Positions 51,334-61,096 of a stretch of DNA of 64,000 nucleotides are shown here, one piece after another. The stretch is from Clostridioides sp. ES-S-0010-02. GTDB taxonomy: Bacteria; Bacillota; Clostridia; Peptostreptococcales; Peptostreptococcaceae. The position numbers were made by a program, and so were the translations under genes. The notes beneath the pieces were generated by a model. The model did no database searches. It saw only the letters and a list, made by a program, of their open reading frames with translations, and was not told where the DNA came from. Each line of letters begins with the position of its first letter. Within the stretch, counting starts at the first letter, position 1. The stretch covers positions 1,977,317-2,041,316 of the forward strand of contig CP067345.1 in NCBI GenBank assembly GCA_020641055.1. The letters run 5' to 3'.

Positions 51334-52107
51334 ATGGAAAATATAGTAAAAGTTGAATTTTTGAAATTAAAACGATATTCTGTAATAAAGGCTGGAATTA
51401 TTATGACAACACTTTCTCCACTACTGTCATTATTTTATTCAACAGCTAGTGGTGGACAATCATGGACATTTGAATATTTCATGCAACAGGTTATGACTAG
51501 TAATTGTACCCTTTTCTTCCCGATTATTATTACATTGATTGCTGGATATATCATAACACGGGAATATACAGACGATACCATAAAAAACCTATTAACAATT
51601 CCTATTCCTTACAAACAACTACTTTCCAGCAAATTACTTGTACTACTACTCTTAACAATTTATTTCAGTTTTATAGGATGTGTTATAGCGTTAGTAATCA
51701 ATATAATTGCTGGATTTCCAGGAGTAGGTTTTGGCAATATCATTAATATGTTTATTCATATTATCGGAGCAAACATTTTTGTATACATTGCTGTTTTGCC
51801 CATTATCTTACTTTTCTGTTGTTCAGTAAATAACTTTTTGGGTGGTGTTGCACTTTCTTTTGTATATGGATATTTTGGAACTTTTGAAGGAACATTATTA
51901 AATTATTATCCGATTAAAGCAAGTATGATTTTAATGGATTCTAATTGTAGTGTGGAGTATGGATATACTTATCGTATTTTTCCTGCTTTAATTGTACTGC
52001 TGTTCATTTTATTGATTTCTGGAATTATCCTTGCTGGCAAAAAGAAAGAAACTAGTGTATTAACGATTACTAAAAAGAAAAAAACAGCAAGAAAAAAGGG
52101 ATGGTAA
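51334..52107 (+). CDS. ABC-2 type permease, LanG-like
   Basis: 257 aa from ATG 51334 (GAGGTAATATAT upstream), starting 'ENIVKVEFLKLKRYSVIKAG' and followed by six hydrophobic segments, for example 'FFPIIITLIAGYIITREYTD' and 'LIVLLFILLISGIILAG'. A basic end 'KKKKTARKKGW' closes it. Belongs to the same family as the preceding gene; the two permeases differ enough to form a heterodimer. Third gene of a LanFEG-type set; no bacteriocin gene is visible. Confidence 0.85.
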   Translation: MENIVKVEFLKLKRYSVIKAGIIMTTLSPLLSLFYSTASGGQSWTFEYFMQQVMTSNCTLFFPIIITLIAGYIITREYTDDTIKNLLTIPIPYKQLLSSKLLVLLLLTIYFSFIGCVIALVINIIAGFPGVGFGNIINMFIHIIGANIFVYIAVLPIILLFCCSVNNFLGGVALSFVYGYFGTFEGTLLNYYPIKASMILMDSNCSVEYGYTYRIFPALIVLLFILLISGIILAGKKKETSVLTITKKKKTARKKGW

Positions 52108-52623
52108 TAATTTAAAAATAAGCCAACAGAAGATAATTCTTCTATCAGTTTATATTGGATAATTTTGTAAATTAAATACTGATGTGCAATACAATATCTT
52201 TACATATATAGTATTTTCTACATTAAAAAGTAGAAGTTTCAATAATAGTTCATTGTAAAATCATAAAAAATTCATACTAAAAATGTATTATGTAAATAGA
52301 AATAAAAAATTTTAAACCATAAAATAACACCAAGCTATAATGATGATATAACCTAATATCCTGCAATTAAATCATCATTATAGTAATTCCCAACAATTAA
52401 ATGCAATGAATTTAAGAAATAACATCGAGCATAGAGTATATATGCTTGATGTTATTTTTATTTTAAAACGAAAAATAGGTAATCTTTATTAAAAGTTATA
52501 TATTCAAATAGTCTTAAATTACATTTAATAACTTAAAAATTATACTTGATAGAGCAAATAAATATATACATTTTGGGAAAAATAACTGTAGGAAGTATTA
52601 TATTTACAGAGGAGGTAGTTTTG
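52108..52623 (+). other. intergenic region with two hairpins
   Basis: CTATAATGATGAT (52335-52347) and ATCATCATTATAG (52371-52383) form a 13-bp inverted repeat with a 23-nt loop. A stronger terminator-like stem lies at 52417-52433 / 52441-52457 with T-rich sequence after it. No gene is seen before the ribosome site AGAGGAGG at about 52610. Confidence 0.6.
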
Positions 52624-52845
52624 ATGGATAGACTTAAAAGAGATATGAAAAACATGAAAGAAGATTTAAAAGAAGGTGCTAAAAAGACAGCTTATGTAAT
52701 GAAAAATACTGCTGAAGACTTAAAAGATGACGCTCAAGGTGCTATGGTAAACCTAGAAATGAAGAAAGATGAAATGATGGAAAGATATGAGCAAAAGAAA
52801 TTTGCAAAAGATTTAGAAAAGCAAATGAAAGATGAAATGAAATAA
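52624..52845 (+). CDS. small charged helical protein
   Basis: 73 aa from ATG 52624 with GAGGAGG 9 nt upstream. Almost entirely alternating Lys/Glu/Asp/Met, starting 'DRLKRDMKNMKEDLKEGAKK' with heptad-like spacing, so it is predicted to be one long amphipathic helix or coiled coil. It resembles small stress-related proteins of the YtxH or apolipophorin kind, but I cannot name a family. Its own terminator (52922-52970) follows. An upstream ATG (52546) lacks a ribosome site. Confidence 0.75.
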   Translation: MDRLKRDMKNMKEDLKEGAKKTAYVMKNTAEDLKDDAQGAMVNLEMKKDEMMERYEQKKFAKDLEKQMKDEMK

Positions 52846-52921
52846 AGTTTTGTCTATAGATTTAGGTACTATTGTCAATAATAGTTCTTAGATAAGAAAT
52901 ACTATAAAAGGTTTTACAGAA

Positions 52922-52970
52922 GAAATAGGCTTTCTAAAAATAACTGTATTATATTTAGAAAGTCTATTTC
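52922..52970. terminator. hairpin after the small helical protein gene
   Basis: 17-nt arms (52922-52938 / 52954-52970) with one wobble. The following sequence is only weakly T-rich. Confidence 0.6.
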
Positions 52971-53118
52971 AAGTATGTTGTATTTAAATCATATCAATTT
53001 TAAAATTTTAAATATTAAATTTGATTATTGCTGTAATCATATAGAATTAAGGCTTTTAAGGATATTTACAAAATAATGGTTTATCTCTTTAATCTATTTG
53101 AAAAATATATCATTAAGT

Positions 53119-53883
53119 TTATAAAACATTCACATTAAATTCTGATAAAGTATTTACTATGTCAGGAGTAGGTGATTTTTCTGTAATTATAGAACTAATG
53201 TCTTCTAAATGAGCAAATTTAAAGTTTCCATCAAATTTAAATTTTTTATCTTCCATAACTATAAATACTTTTTTACTTGAATTTATTATAGCTTTTTTTG
53301 TAAGTCCATCTTCAATTTCAAATGTTGTAAGAGAAGAATTAAATACATCTATACCACAACTGCCCATAAAAGTTTTATCAAATTTATATCTTGATATAAA
53401 GTCTATTGTCGGAGTACCAACAAATCCATCTAAGCTAAGATTTAATAAACCACCAGTAGAAATTACATTTAAATTATTGGGCTTTGAAGTAACTACATTT
53501 AGTATATCTAGCATATTTGTGACCAATGTTACTTTCTTATTGCTTTCAGCTAACAGTTTAGCCAACAATATATTGATTGTAGATATATCTAAAAATATAG
53601 TTTCTCTATCTGAAATTAGATTAAATGCTTTTTCTGCTATTATTTTTTTTGTTGGTATATTAATTTCTTTTCTATCTTTTGTATCTTGGTTTTCAAGGGT
53701 TTCTCTGACTAGTACAGCTCCACCATAAATTCTTCGTATTGAAGAAATTTTTTCTATATTTTTTAAATCTTTTCTTATACAATCTTCAGTAACATTAAAT
53801 TTTGAACTGAGTTCTTTTACAGTAACTCTTCCTTCTTTTTTTAGGATATTTAATATAGCTTGAATCCTTTCTTCCGCAAACAT
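53119..53883 (-). CDS. DeoR-family transcriptional regulator
   Basis: 254 aa. N-terminal winged HTH 'FAEERIQAILNILKKEGRVT' and 'VKELSSKFNVTEDCIRKDLK', the DeoR signature, then a phosphosugar-sensing domain with 'IFLDISTINILLAKLL' and 'FMGSCGIDVF'. Its effector is probably a phosphorylated sugar. It is transcribed away from the aldolase gene at 54170, with 286 bp between, which makes that gene and its own promoter likely targets. Confidence 0.93.
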   Translation of the reverse strand: MFAEERIQAILNILKKEGRVTVKELSSKFNVTEDCIRKDLKNIEKISSIRRIYGGAVLVRETLENQDTKDRKEINIPTKKIIAEKAFNLISDRETIFLDISTINILLAKLLAESNKKVTLVTNMLDILNVVTSKPNNLNVISTGGLLNLSLDGFVGTPTIDFISRYKFDKTFMGSCGIDVFNSSLTTFEIEDGLTKKAIINSSKKVFIVMEDKKFKFDGNFKFAHLEDISSIITEKSPTPDIVNTLSEFNVNVL

Positions 53884-54169
53884 CTTTTACCTCTTTTCCT
53901 GAATATAGTATTATAGTAAATATTATAAGATAAAAGATAAAATATCAACTATTTTAATATGGAATACAACATTAATTTAATATAAAAAGTATATTATTCT
54001 TAATAGTTTATTTAAAACTTAATAAATAAAGAAATTATAAAAATATACAACAAAATCAAACAATAAAAAAACATAAAAAACAATAATAAAAAAGTTGAAA
54101 ATAATACCAAACCAATATATAATAAGAATAAATAAAATAAAAAAATAAAGTTTAAAGGGGGATATTTTA

Positions 54170-54844
54170 ATGCAACTAATCTTAGATACAGGTAACATAG
54201 AGGAAATTAAAGAGCTAAGTACTTATTTACCAGTTGATGGTGTAACAACAAATCCAAGTATTATTTCAAAGGAAAAAAAGAATTTTAAGCAACTTATAAG
54301 TGAGATTGGTGAAATTATAGGTGAAGATATGCCTATACATGCTCAAGTATTAAGTACAAAGTATGAAGATATATTAGATGAAGCATTATATATAAGTAGT
54401 TTGAGAGAAAACATATATGTGAAAATACCTGTAACACAAGATGGTTTAAGAGCTATAAAAGACCTTCATAAAAAAGGAATAAAAATAACTGCCACTGCAA
54501 TATTTACTGCTCATCAGGGATTTTTAGCTGCAAAAGCTGGAGCAAATTATGTTGCACCTTATGTAAACAGACTTGATAATATATCTGGGGATGGTGTATC
54601 TGTGGTTTCAGAGCTTATAAAAATAATAGATACTTATAATATGGATACAAAGGTACTTGCTGCTAGTTTTAAAAATGCACAACAGGTTATAGAATTAATG
54701 AAGTGTGGAGTACACAGTGTTACAGTGCCATATGATATTTGTAAATCCATGATGAATCATCCATTGACAGATTGGAGTGTTGATAGGTTTATAGAAGATT
54801 GGGAAAATACTTTTGGAAAAGGTAGCAAAACAAATAACATTTAA
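54170..54844 (+). CDS. fsa: fructose-6-phosphate aldolase / transaldolase-like protein
   Basis: 224 aa, the short TIM-barrel group (TalC/FSA). Start 'MQLILDTGNIEEIKELSTYL', 'VDGVTTNPSIISKEKKNF', Schiff-base Lys in 'ENIYVKIPVTQDGLRAI', and 'ITATAIFTAHQGFLAAKAGA' follow. It either moves dihydroxyacetone units between sugar phosphates or splits fructose 6-phosphate; sequence alone cannot decide. AAGGGGG precedes the ATG. Probably regulated by the divergent DeoR protein. Confidence 0.9.
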   Translation: MQLILDTGNIEEIKELSTYLPVDGVTTNPSIISKEKKNFKQLISEIGEIIGEDMPIHAQVLSTKYEDILDEALYISSLRENIYVKIPVTQDGLRAIKDLHKKGIKITATAIFTAHQGFLAAKAGANYVAPYVNRLDNISGDGVSVVSELIKIIDTYNMDTKVLAASFKNAQQVIELMKCGVHSVTVPYDICKSMMNHPLTDWSVDRFIEDWENTFGKGSKTNNI

Positions 54845-54897
54845 TTTTAGAATAAAAAATTAGTTTTTATGCAATTTTATAAATAGATTTTTATAAA

Positions 54898-54973
54898 AAA
54901 GATGAAAATATGAATTAACTTAAGATAATAATGTTCTAAATTATTAAAAAGAAAATTCATATTTTCATCTTTG
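54898..54973. terminator. bidirectional terminator
   Basis: 19-bp arms (54898-54916 / 54954-54972) between convergent genes; the right arm abuts the stop of the permease on the minus strand. Confidence 0.8.
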
Positions 54974-56368
54974 TTAAACTTCTAGACCTATAAATCTCCA
55001 CCAAGGGAAGGTTATACAGATTATTATAAAATAGGTTAAAGGAATTAAAGTCAAACCATACTTAAAAATAACCTTACTATTATATAGATTCTCACCATGT
55101 CCAACCATTATTGTTGCATGATGAAAAGGCAATATGTATTGTATACTTACTACAATATAAACAAAAAGGCAAAGAACAATACTATTTTCTTTCAATATAT
55201 GTAAACTTCCAAGTAATGGTATCACCACGGAGGATGTAGTGACAGCACTTCCAAGGCATATATTCAGTATTATTGTCAGGGTTATTAAAAATAATATTGA
55301 AATAGTTTTTGAAGAGTTTGGAATTAATTTTATTAAATAGTTTCCCATTATATCAACAACTCCAGAATACTTTAGTACTCCTCCAATTGAAAACGCTGCT
55401 ACAAAAAAAATGAGAACTTTCCAATTTATTTCTTTTAAAGTATTGAAACCAATTATTCCTTTTAACAACAAAAGAAGTACACAAATAGACATTATAATTA
55501 GTGTATTTAAATTATGAATAAATTGAGTTAAGAACATAAAAAACATTATTCCTAAACATAAAAATACATGTTTTTGTTCGTCACTTAATAAACAAAATTC
55601 TTTTTTTAGATTAGAATATGAAAATTGAAATTTATTAGAATTAAGATTATCATAAGAAGTAAATTTTATTAAAGATAATTCTTTTTTAAAAACAATTATA
55701 AATAAAAAATAAGTTATAAAACAAGTAATTATAGTTGGAACAGACATATAAAAAGCCCACTGCCCCCAGTTTATATTACAATTTCCAAGTTCTAGGACTA
55801 CATAGTTTAAAAGAGTATCTCCATTTACAAAAAACATTGATGTAAATGTAGATGCTGTAAATATACTAAAGAGAAGTATAGATTTTGAATCATCAGCTAA
55901 GTGTTGTTCTTTAAAAAATTCTTTATAAAAAGCTGACACAAGAATGACTCTTGGAAATGGCTGTGGTATGAAAAATATTAATAATACACCTAAAATATAT
56001 GATAAAAAAATCATTTTTTTAGGGGTATCTACAGTATTTAAAATTAATTTTTCAGAAATAATTTTTGCAACACCTGTCTTTGCAACTGCATTAGTAATTA
56101 TGTAAGCAAGGATTATTATATAAAAATTTTCTGTAAATAAAAATTGTAAAATGACTTTCAAAGGTGCAATATTAAAAATAAAAGCTAATATTACAAAGAC
56201 TAGTGCAACTACAGTTTTTTCAACAGAGTCTACAGCCCATATTAAGATAGTTAAAAACGATAAGCATATAGAAAATTTTATATTGAAACTATAATTTAGA
56301 AAGAAGTAAAGAATTATAGTAACCATAATAGTCATGCAAAATTGTTTTGGTTTAAGAATAATATCCAT
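54974..56368 (-). CDS. SLC13/DASS-type anion permease
   Basis: 464 aa with about eleven or twelve hydrophobic segments. 'FIPQPFPRVILVSAFYKEF' and 'LGSAVTTSSVVIPLLGSLHI' match the two conserved hairpin regions of divalent-anion:sodium symporters, and 'LPFHHATIMVGHGENLYNSK' near the C-terminus matches the family's conserved end. The substrate is likely a dicarboxylate or other organic anion. GGAGGTG precedes the ATG. Single gene. Confidence 0.85.
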   Translation of the reverse strand: MDIILKPKQFCMTIMVTIILYFFLNYSFNIKFSICLSFLTILIWAVDSVEKTVVALVFVILAFIFNIAPLKVILQFLFTENFYIIILAYIITNAVAKTGVAKIISEKLILNTVDTPKKMIFLSYILGVLLIFFIPQPFPRVILVSAFYKEFFKEQHLADDSKSILLFSIFTASTFTSMFFVNGDTLLNYVVLELGNCNINWGQWAFYMSVPTIITCFITYFLFIIVFKKELSLIKFTSYDNLNSNKFQFSYSNLKKEFCLLSDEQKHVFLCLGIMFFMFLTQFIHNLNTLIIMSICVLLLLLKGIIGFNTLKEINWKVLIFFVAAFSIGGVLKYSGVVDIMGNYLIKLIPNSSKTISILFLITLTIILNICLGSAVTTSSVVIPLLGSLHILKENSIVLCLFVYIVVSIQYILPFHHATIMVGHGENLYNSKVIFKYGLTLIPLTYFIIICITFPWWRFIGLEV

Positions 56369-56431
56369 TTTTTGTATCCACCTCCATAATTTATTATATC
56401 ATAATGAAGGTGAATACATTTTATTAAAAGA

Positions 56432-57778
56432 TTATTCATTAATTCTATGATTTACAATAGCTTTAGTTTTCCAATAACCTTTTTTATAATAGATGACTGT
56501 AACAATAAGACCTAAAGTCCAACCAAAAGGTATACCCATCCAAATTCCATCTGTTCCAAATAATCTAGAAAATAAATAAGAAGCAGGAATTCTTCCAAGC
56601 CATAAAGATACGACTGAACTCATCAAAGCAAACATAGAATCACCAGCACCTTTCATTGCACTTGAAAGTACAAAGGAAGTACCAATAAATAAGAAAAAAG
56701 GTCCTATTATAAATAAGTAAGAAGAACCAATTTTAATGACATCTTTGTCTGTATTAAATAGAGAAATTAAGTTTTCTCTAAATAATAAGATTAAGGCAAC
56801 GACAACAATTGCTAGAATTAAAGCCATTTTTATAGATTCACGAATTCCTTTTCTAATCCTTTCATTTTCTCCAGCACCTATATTTTGAGCAACAAAAGTG
56901 GAAACAGCAGAACCAAGGTTCATGATAGGTAAGCTTATAAAGTTTTCTATTCTAAGACCAGCTCCAAAAGCTGCCATGGCAGATGTACCATAACCATTAA
57001 CTAAAAATTGAAGAGCCATGTTGCCAATTGAAAATAACATCTGTTGAACTCCACTTGGAAGTCCTAATCTAAGACCATCTTTAAATATTTTATTGTCATA
57101 TACAATTCCTTTAATCTTAAATTTAAGTACTTCATGTTTTTTATTTAAATATATTATGCTAATTATAAATGATACTGCTTGAGCCATTATAGTGGCAAGT
57201 GCAACACCTTCAACTCCCATTTTCAAGACAACAATAAAAGTTAAATCTAAAACTATATTTAAAATTGTGGCTATTATTAAAAAATAAAGTGGAGTTACTG
57301 AATCTCCAAGTCCTCTAAGTATTGCACTTACTGAATTATATCCAGCAGAAAATAAGATTCCACCAAATATTATAGTAAGATACAGTTTTGATTGATTAAA
57401 AACTGATTCTGGAGTATTCATAAGCTTAAGCATAGGACCTCCAAATACTATTCCAATAACACTTATCAATATAGAGCCAATAAATAAAAGTATATATGTA
57501 GTATCAATAGTAGCTTTTACTTTTTTTAAATCTCCTGAACCATAAAACTGTGAAATTAAAATAGAAAAACCAAGACTGACACCCATAAGCATTGCTACAA
57601 GCAAAAACATTATAGGGTTAGCACCTGAGACTGCTGCCATAGCTTCTTTACCAATAAATCTACCAACTATAATACTGTCAGCAGTATTGTATAGTTGTTG
57701 AAATAAACTACCAATAAGCATAGGCATAGCAAAAAAGAATATAGATTTTCCCTCATGACCTGTAGTTAAATCTTTCAC
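56432..57778 (-). CDS. MATE family efflux transporter
   Basis: 448 aa with twelve hydrophobic segments. 'FFFAMPMLIGSLFQQLYNTA' and 'DSIIVGRFIGKEAMAAVSGA' near the start are the hallmark of MATE Na+/H+-coupled multidrug exporters; the second half repeats the pattern ('LGSAVSTFVAQNIGAGENER'). GTG 57778 follows GGAGGAATAAGG at a good distance, so I prefer it to the ATG at 57841, which would add a non-conserved 21-residue head. Confidence 0.93.
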   Translation of the reverse strand: MKDLTTGHEGKSIFFFAMPMLIGSLFQQLYNTADSIIVGRFIGKEAMAAVSGANPIMFLLVAMLMGVSLGFSILISQFYGSGDLKKVKATIDTTYILLFIGSILISVIGIVFGGPMLKLMNTPESVFNQSKLYLTIIFGGILFSAGYNSVSAILRGLGDSVTPLYFLIIATILNIVLDLTFIVVLKMGVEGVALATIMAQAVSFIISIIYLNKKHEVLKFKIKGIVYDNKIFKDGLRLGLPSGVQQMLFSIGNMALQFLVNGYGTSAMAAFGAGLRIENFISLPIMNLGSAVSTFVAQNIGAGENERIRKGIRESIKMALILAIVVVALILLFRENLISLFNTDKDVIKIGSSYLFIIGPFFLFIGTSFVLSSAMKGAGDSMFALMSSVVSLWLGRIPASYLFSRLFGTDGIWMGIPFGWTLGLIVTVIYYKKGYWKTKAIVNHRINE

Positions 57779-57841
57779 CCTTATTCCTCCAAATTTAAAA
57801 ATTATCAATTTGCTATAATAAATATAATATAATCTTAACAT

Positions 57842-58051
57842 AAACTTTATATCTGTACTATAAATAAATTGTATTAAATAATCATATATTTTATAAAAAT
57901 GTAAAGAATATAAGTATGACGTAGATATAGAAAATTAACATTTAATATAATCGAATATTAATACAAATTTATTCTAATATATACGCATATATTGACAAAA
58001 TTAACTATATAAATTAAAATAATATTCGTAAAGAAAAATTCATGTTTTATA
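57842..58051. other. intergenic region upstream of the riboswitch
   Basis: About 210 bp of AT-rich DNA between the divergent MATE gene and the purine riboswitch. It must contain the two promoters; nothing else is visible. Confidence 0.45.
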
Positions 58052-58130
58052 TTGTATAACATATAATTTTGACAATACGGGTCATAAGTTTCTACCGGAA
58101 TACCGTAAATATTCTGACTATGTATACTAT
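58052..58130 (+). promoter_or_regulatory. guanine-class purine riboswitch
   Basis: The aptamer core reads ACGGGTCATAAGTTTCTACC then GGAATACCGTAAATATTCTGACTATG, the purine riboswitch consensus with P1 formed by GTATAACATA and TATGTATAC. The J3/1 base is C (GACTATG), which specifies guanine or hypoxanthine rather than adenine. It precedes a guanine/hypoxanthine permease, matching that specificity. It was identified by eye, not by covariance search. Confidence 0.93.
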
Positions 58131-58173
58131 TATTTAGGTAAATAAATATTTATTTAACTAAATTATGAAGGAT

Positions 58174-58208
58174 ACGACTCAGCTTATTAGTTACTGCGTC
58201 GTTTTTTT
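58174..58208 (+). terminator. riboswitch expression-platform terminator
   Basis: ACGACTCAG pairs with CTGCGTCGT (one mismatch) and is followed by TTTTTTT, 26 nt before the permease start. Guanine binding would favour this stem and switch the gene off. Confidence 0.8.
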
Positions 58209-58233
58209 GTAAAATTTAATAGGAGGTGTTGTT

Positions 58234-59610
58234 ATGCAAACAACAAACAGTAGTACCATGCAGAAACTTTTTCCAATTTTGACTAATAAAAATGTCGACA
58301 TGAAGAAAGAAGTAATTGCTGGTGTAACTACTTTTTTAACTATGGCTTATATAATAGCTGTAAATCCAAACATTTTATCAGCAACAGGGATGCCAGCAGG
58401 TGCTCTTGTTACAGGGACATGTCTAGCAGCAGCATTTGGATGTATTTTAATGGGAATGGTTGCAAATCTTCCTTTTGCTTTAGCATCAGGTATGGGTCTT
58501 AATGCATTTTTTGCATACACAGTAGTCTTACAAATGGGGGTTCCTTGGGAAGTAGCTCTTACAGCGGTATTTGTAGAAGGTATCATTTTTATAATATTAT
58601 CAGTAAGTGGAGTTCGTGAAGCTGTTGTAAATGCAATACCAAAGAATATGAAGCTTGCTGTTACAGGTGGTATAGGTATATTTATTGCACTTATAGGTTT
58701 AGTTAATTGTGGAATCGTAATTGGAGATCAAGCTACTCTTATAAAGATGGGGAAATTTACTCCAGCAGTAATAATAGCTTGCATAGGATTAATAATTGTA
58801 GCAGTATTAGATAAAAAAAGAGTTAAAGGTTCTATCCTTTTTGGAATAGTAGTAAGTTCATTACTTGCTTGGGGATTTGCATTTATGAATCCAGAATATG
58901 CACAAAAATTAGGTATATACTTACCTAGTGGAATATTCAAGTTTGAAAGTTTAGCACCGATAGCAGGTAAAATAGATTTAGGATATGTATTACATCCAAC
59001 AAATATAGGTGGTTTCTTTGTAATAGTTTGTACATTCTTATTTGTTGATTTCTTTGATACAGTAGGTACATTAGTAGGGGTTTGCTCTAAAGCAAATATG
59101 CTAGATGAAAAAGGAAATGTTCCTAATGTAGGTAGAGCTTTGCTTACAGATGCAGTTGCAACTACAGTAGGTGCAGGGCTTGGAGTATCTACAGTTACAA
59201 CTTATGTTGAGAGTTCAACAGGAGTTATTGCAGGTGGTAGAACTGGATGGACAGCAGTAACAGTTGGTGTTTTATTCTTAGTTGCAATGTTTTTCTCTCC
59301 TGTATTTATAGCAATTCCATCATGTGCTACAGCACCAGCTTTAATTTATGTTGGGTACTTGATGCTTGGTACAGTTAAAGATATTGAGTTTGACAATATA
59401 ACTGAAGGTGTTCCAGCTTTCGTTACTATTGCTTGTATGGCATTAACTTATAGTATAGGTGATGGTTTAACTCTAGGTATATTAACTTATGTTTTTGTAA
59501 ATGTATTTTACAACATATTTGGAGCTAAAAAGGCTGAAGATAAGAAACATGTTTCAGTAGTAATGATTGTTCTTGCTATATTATTTATAATAAAACTTTG
59601 GCTATTATAA
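58234..59610 (+). CDS. pbuG: guanine/hypoxanthine permease, NCS2 AzgA type
   Basis: 458 aa with about twelve hydrophobic segments. 'EVIAGVTTFLTMAYIIAVNP' and 'LASGMGLNAFFAYTVVLQMG' are the diagnostic AzgA/PbuG motifs; 'FVDFFDTVGTLVGVCSKANM' and 'STVTTYVESSTGVIAGGRTG' follow as in the family. Imports guanine and hypoxanthine with protons. AGGAGG precedes the ATG. The upstream guanine-type riboswitch supports the substrate. Confidence 0.95.
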   Translation: MQTTNSSTMQKLFPILTNKNVDMKKEVIAGVTTFLTMAYIIAVNPNILSATGMPAGALVTGTCLAAAFGCILMGMVANLPFALASGMGLNAFFAYTVVLQMGVPWEVALTAVFVEGIIFIILSVSGVREAVVNAIPKNMKLAVTGGIGIFIALIGLVNCGIVIGDQATLIKMGKFTPAVIIACIGLIIVAVLDKKRVKGSILFGIVVSSLLAWGFAFMNPEYAQKLGIYLPSGIFKFESLAPIAGKIDLGYVLHPTNIGGFFVIVCTFLFVDFFDTVGTLVGVCSKANMLDEKGNVPNVGRALLTDAVATTVGAGLGVSTVTTYVESSTGVIAGGRTGWTAVTVGVLFLVAMFFSPVFIAIPSCATAPALIYVGYLMLGTVKDIEFDNITEGVPAFVTIACMALTYSIGDGLTLGILTYVFVNVFYNIFGAKKAEDKKHVSVVMIVLAILFIIKLWLL

Positions 59611-59644
59611 TAGATATTGTTTAAAAATTTAATTCAATAAAATA

Positions 59645-59698
59645 AAGAACTGTAATTTCTAATCTATTTTGAGAAGAAGTTACAGTTCTTATTTTTTT
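59645..59698. terminator. terminator between pbuG and the helicase gene
   Basis: AAGAACTGTAA (59645-59655) pairs with TTACAGTTCTT (59680-59690), then TTTTTTT on the + side. Confidence 0.8.
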
Positions 59699-59701
59699 GT
59701 A

Positions 59702-60847
59702 TTACTTAGATATATCTACTAATTTTCCCTTTTCTAAGGTTTTAGGCACAATTGTTATATTAAATTCTTTTTGCAATTCTTTTATAATATCTAATTCTTT
59801 TTTTGTTATTATTGAAATAGTATCTCCACTTCGGTTTCCTCTAGCAGTTCTACCACATCTATGCAGATATTCATTTTTACTATTTGGAAAATCTAAATTA
59901 AAAACATGGCTTATATCTACTATATCAAGTCCACGAGCAGATAAATCTGTTGTAACTAAAATTTTTGCTTTTCCAAGTTTAAATTTATTTATTGCATTTT
60001 TTCTATCCTCTTTTGGCATATTTCCAAATATTCCAATTGCTTTATAATTATGATAGTTTAATTTTGATATTATAACATCTATGTTTTTTTCATTGTTTAC
60101 AAATACAATAGCTCTTTTTGGGTTTGTAGCAGCTAATGTTTTTCTAAGAAAATTAAATTTATCTCTTATTTCCCCTAACATATATGTATGATTTATATTA
60201 GGATTTATCTGTGACTTTTCTTTTGTTTTTATTAATTCAAATTCTTTCATAAATTTATCACAAATTTTTATAGTACTATCTGTAAGACTTGCAGAACAAC
60301 CTATGATTTGTCTATCTCTTAATGTAGTTTTTATTATGTCTTCTACACAAGTTATGTTTTTACCATTCAACAAATTGTCCACTTCATCTAAAACGATAGT
60401 TTTTATGTTGTGTGATTTTAACTTCTTCTGCTTTATTAAGTCTAAAACTCTTCCACAAGTTCCTATTACTATATGTGGTTTTATAGCCTTTATATTTTTT
60501 ATTTGTTTTTGTATATTAACTTCTCCAATTAAGGATAGTGAAGTCAAAGGAGTTTCTGAGTTTTTTGCTAATAATTCAATTTGATTTGTAATTTGCATTA
60601 CTAATTCATGTGTTGGTGCAAGTATAAGAGCCTGAGTTTCTCTTTTTGATGTATCAATTCTTTCAAATATAGGTAAAACATATGCAAGTGTTTTTCCTGT
60701 TCCAGTTTGTGAGTTGATTAATAAATCTTTATTTTGCATTATATTTTCTATAACAAGTGACTGAACTTCTGTTGGAGAAGTTATGTCTTGTTTTTTAAGT
60801 CCATTTATTAGAGTAGAACTTATCTTTAATTGTTCAAATGTGTTCAT
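59702..60847 (-). CDS. DEAD-box type ATP-dependent RNA helicase
   Basis: 381 aa. Q-motif 'TSPTEVQSLVIENIM', Walker A 'SQTGTGKTLAYVLPI', motif II reads DEVD ('IVLDEVDNLL') in place of DEAD, motif III is SAS, and 'TTDLSARGLDIVDISHVFN' and 'HRCGRTARGNRSG' complete the core. No C-terminal RNA-binding extension, so it is a minimal helicase, probably for RNA or ribosome remodelling or cold response. GGAGCA precedes the ATG. Confidence 0.93.
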   Translation of the reverse strand: MNTFEQLKISSTLINGLKKQDITSPTEVQSLVIENIMQNKDLLINSQTGTGKTLAYVLPIFERIDTSKRETQALILAPTHELVMQITNQIELLAKNSETPLTSLSLIGEVNIQKQIKNIKAIKPHIVIGTCGRVLDLIKQKKLKSHNIKTIVLDEVDNLLNGKNITCVEDIIKTTLRDRQIIGCSASLTDSTIKICDKFMKEFELIKTKEKSQINPNINHTYMLGEIRDKFNFLRKTLAATNPKRAIVFVNNEKNIDVIISKLNYHNYKAIGIFGNMPKEDRKNAINKFKLGKAKILVTTDLSARGLDIVDISHVFNLDFPNSKNEYLHRCGRTARGNRSGDTISIITKKELDIIKELQKEFNITIVPKTLEKGKLVDISK

Positions 60848-61006
60848 CTTTTGCTCCTTCTATTAAAAACTTATATTATTGTAGTTAACTATTTCTTATT
60901 ATACATTGTTTAGTCAAATCGAACTATACATTATTTTATAATTATGTGCAATTTAGAAGTAAATATAGATGTTTTTTGTATATTTATATTGAGTTCAGTA
61001 TTTTTA

Positions 61007-61067
61007 CAATTGTCTAATACTTAAATTTAAAAATTTAGCAAATTGTAGTTGCAATTGTTTAATACTT
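61007..61067. repeat. 16-nt direct repeat upstream of the ABC operon
   Basis: CAATTGTCTAATACTT (61007-61022) recurs as CAATTGTTTAATACTT (61052-61067), 45 bp apart, one base different. The second copy runs into the left arm of the palindrome at 61058-61096. Confidence 0.6.
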
Positions 61068-61096
61068 GTTATATATTATATATAACAAGTATTAAA
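61058..61096. promoter_or_regulatory. 39-nt palindromic operator candidate
   Basis: Perfect 18-bp arms (61058-61075 / 61079-61096) around TTA. TATAAT at 61099-61104 lies just after it, so a bound regulator would cover the -35 region. The start of the ABC gene is 21 bp past the -10. Confidence 0.7.

Noticed and set aside
47117-52107. Two-component system and ABC exporter as one acquired unit
   Set aside because: Base composition differs and a terminator plus a gene remnant separate them, so only the exporter is judged foreign.
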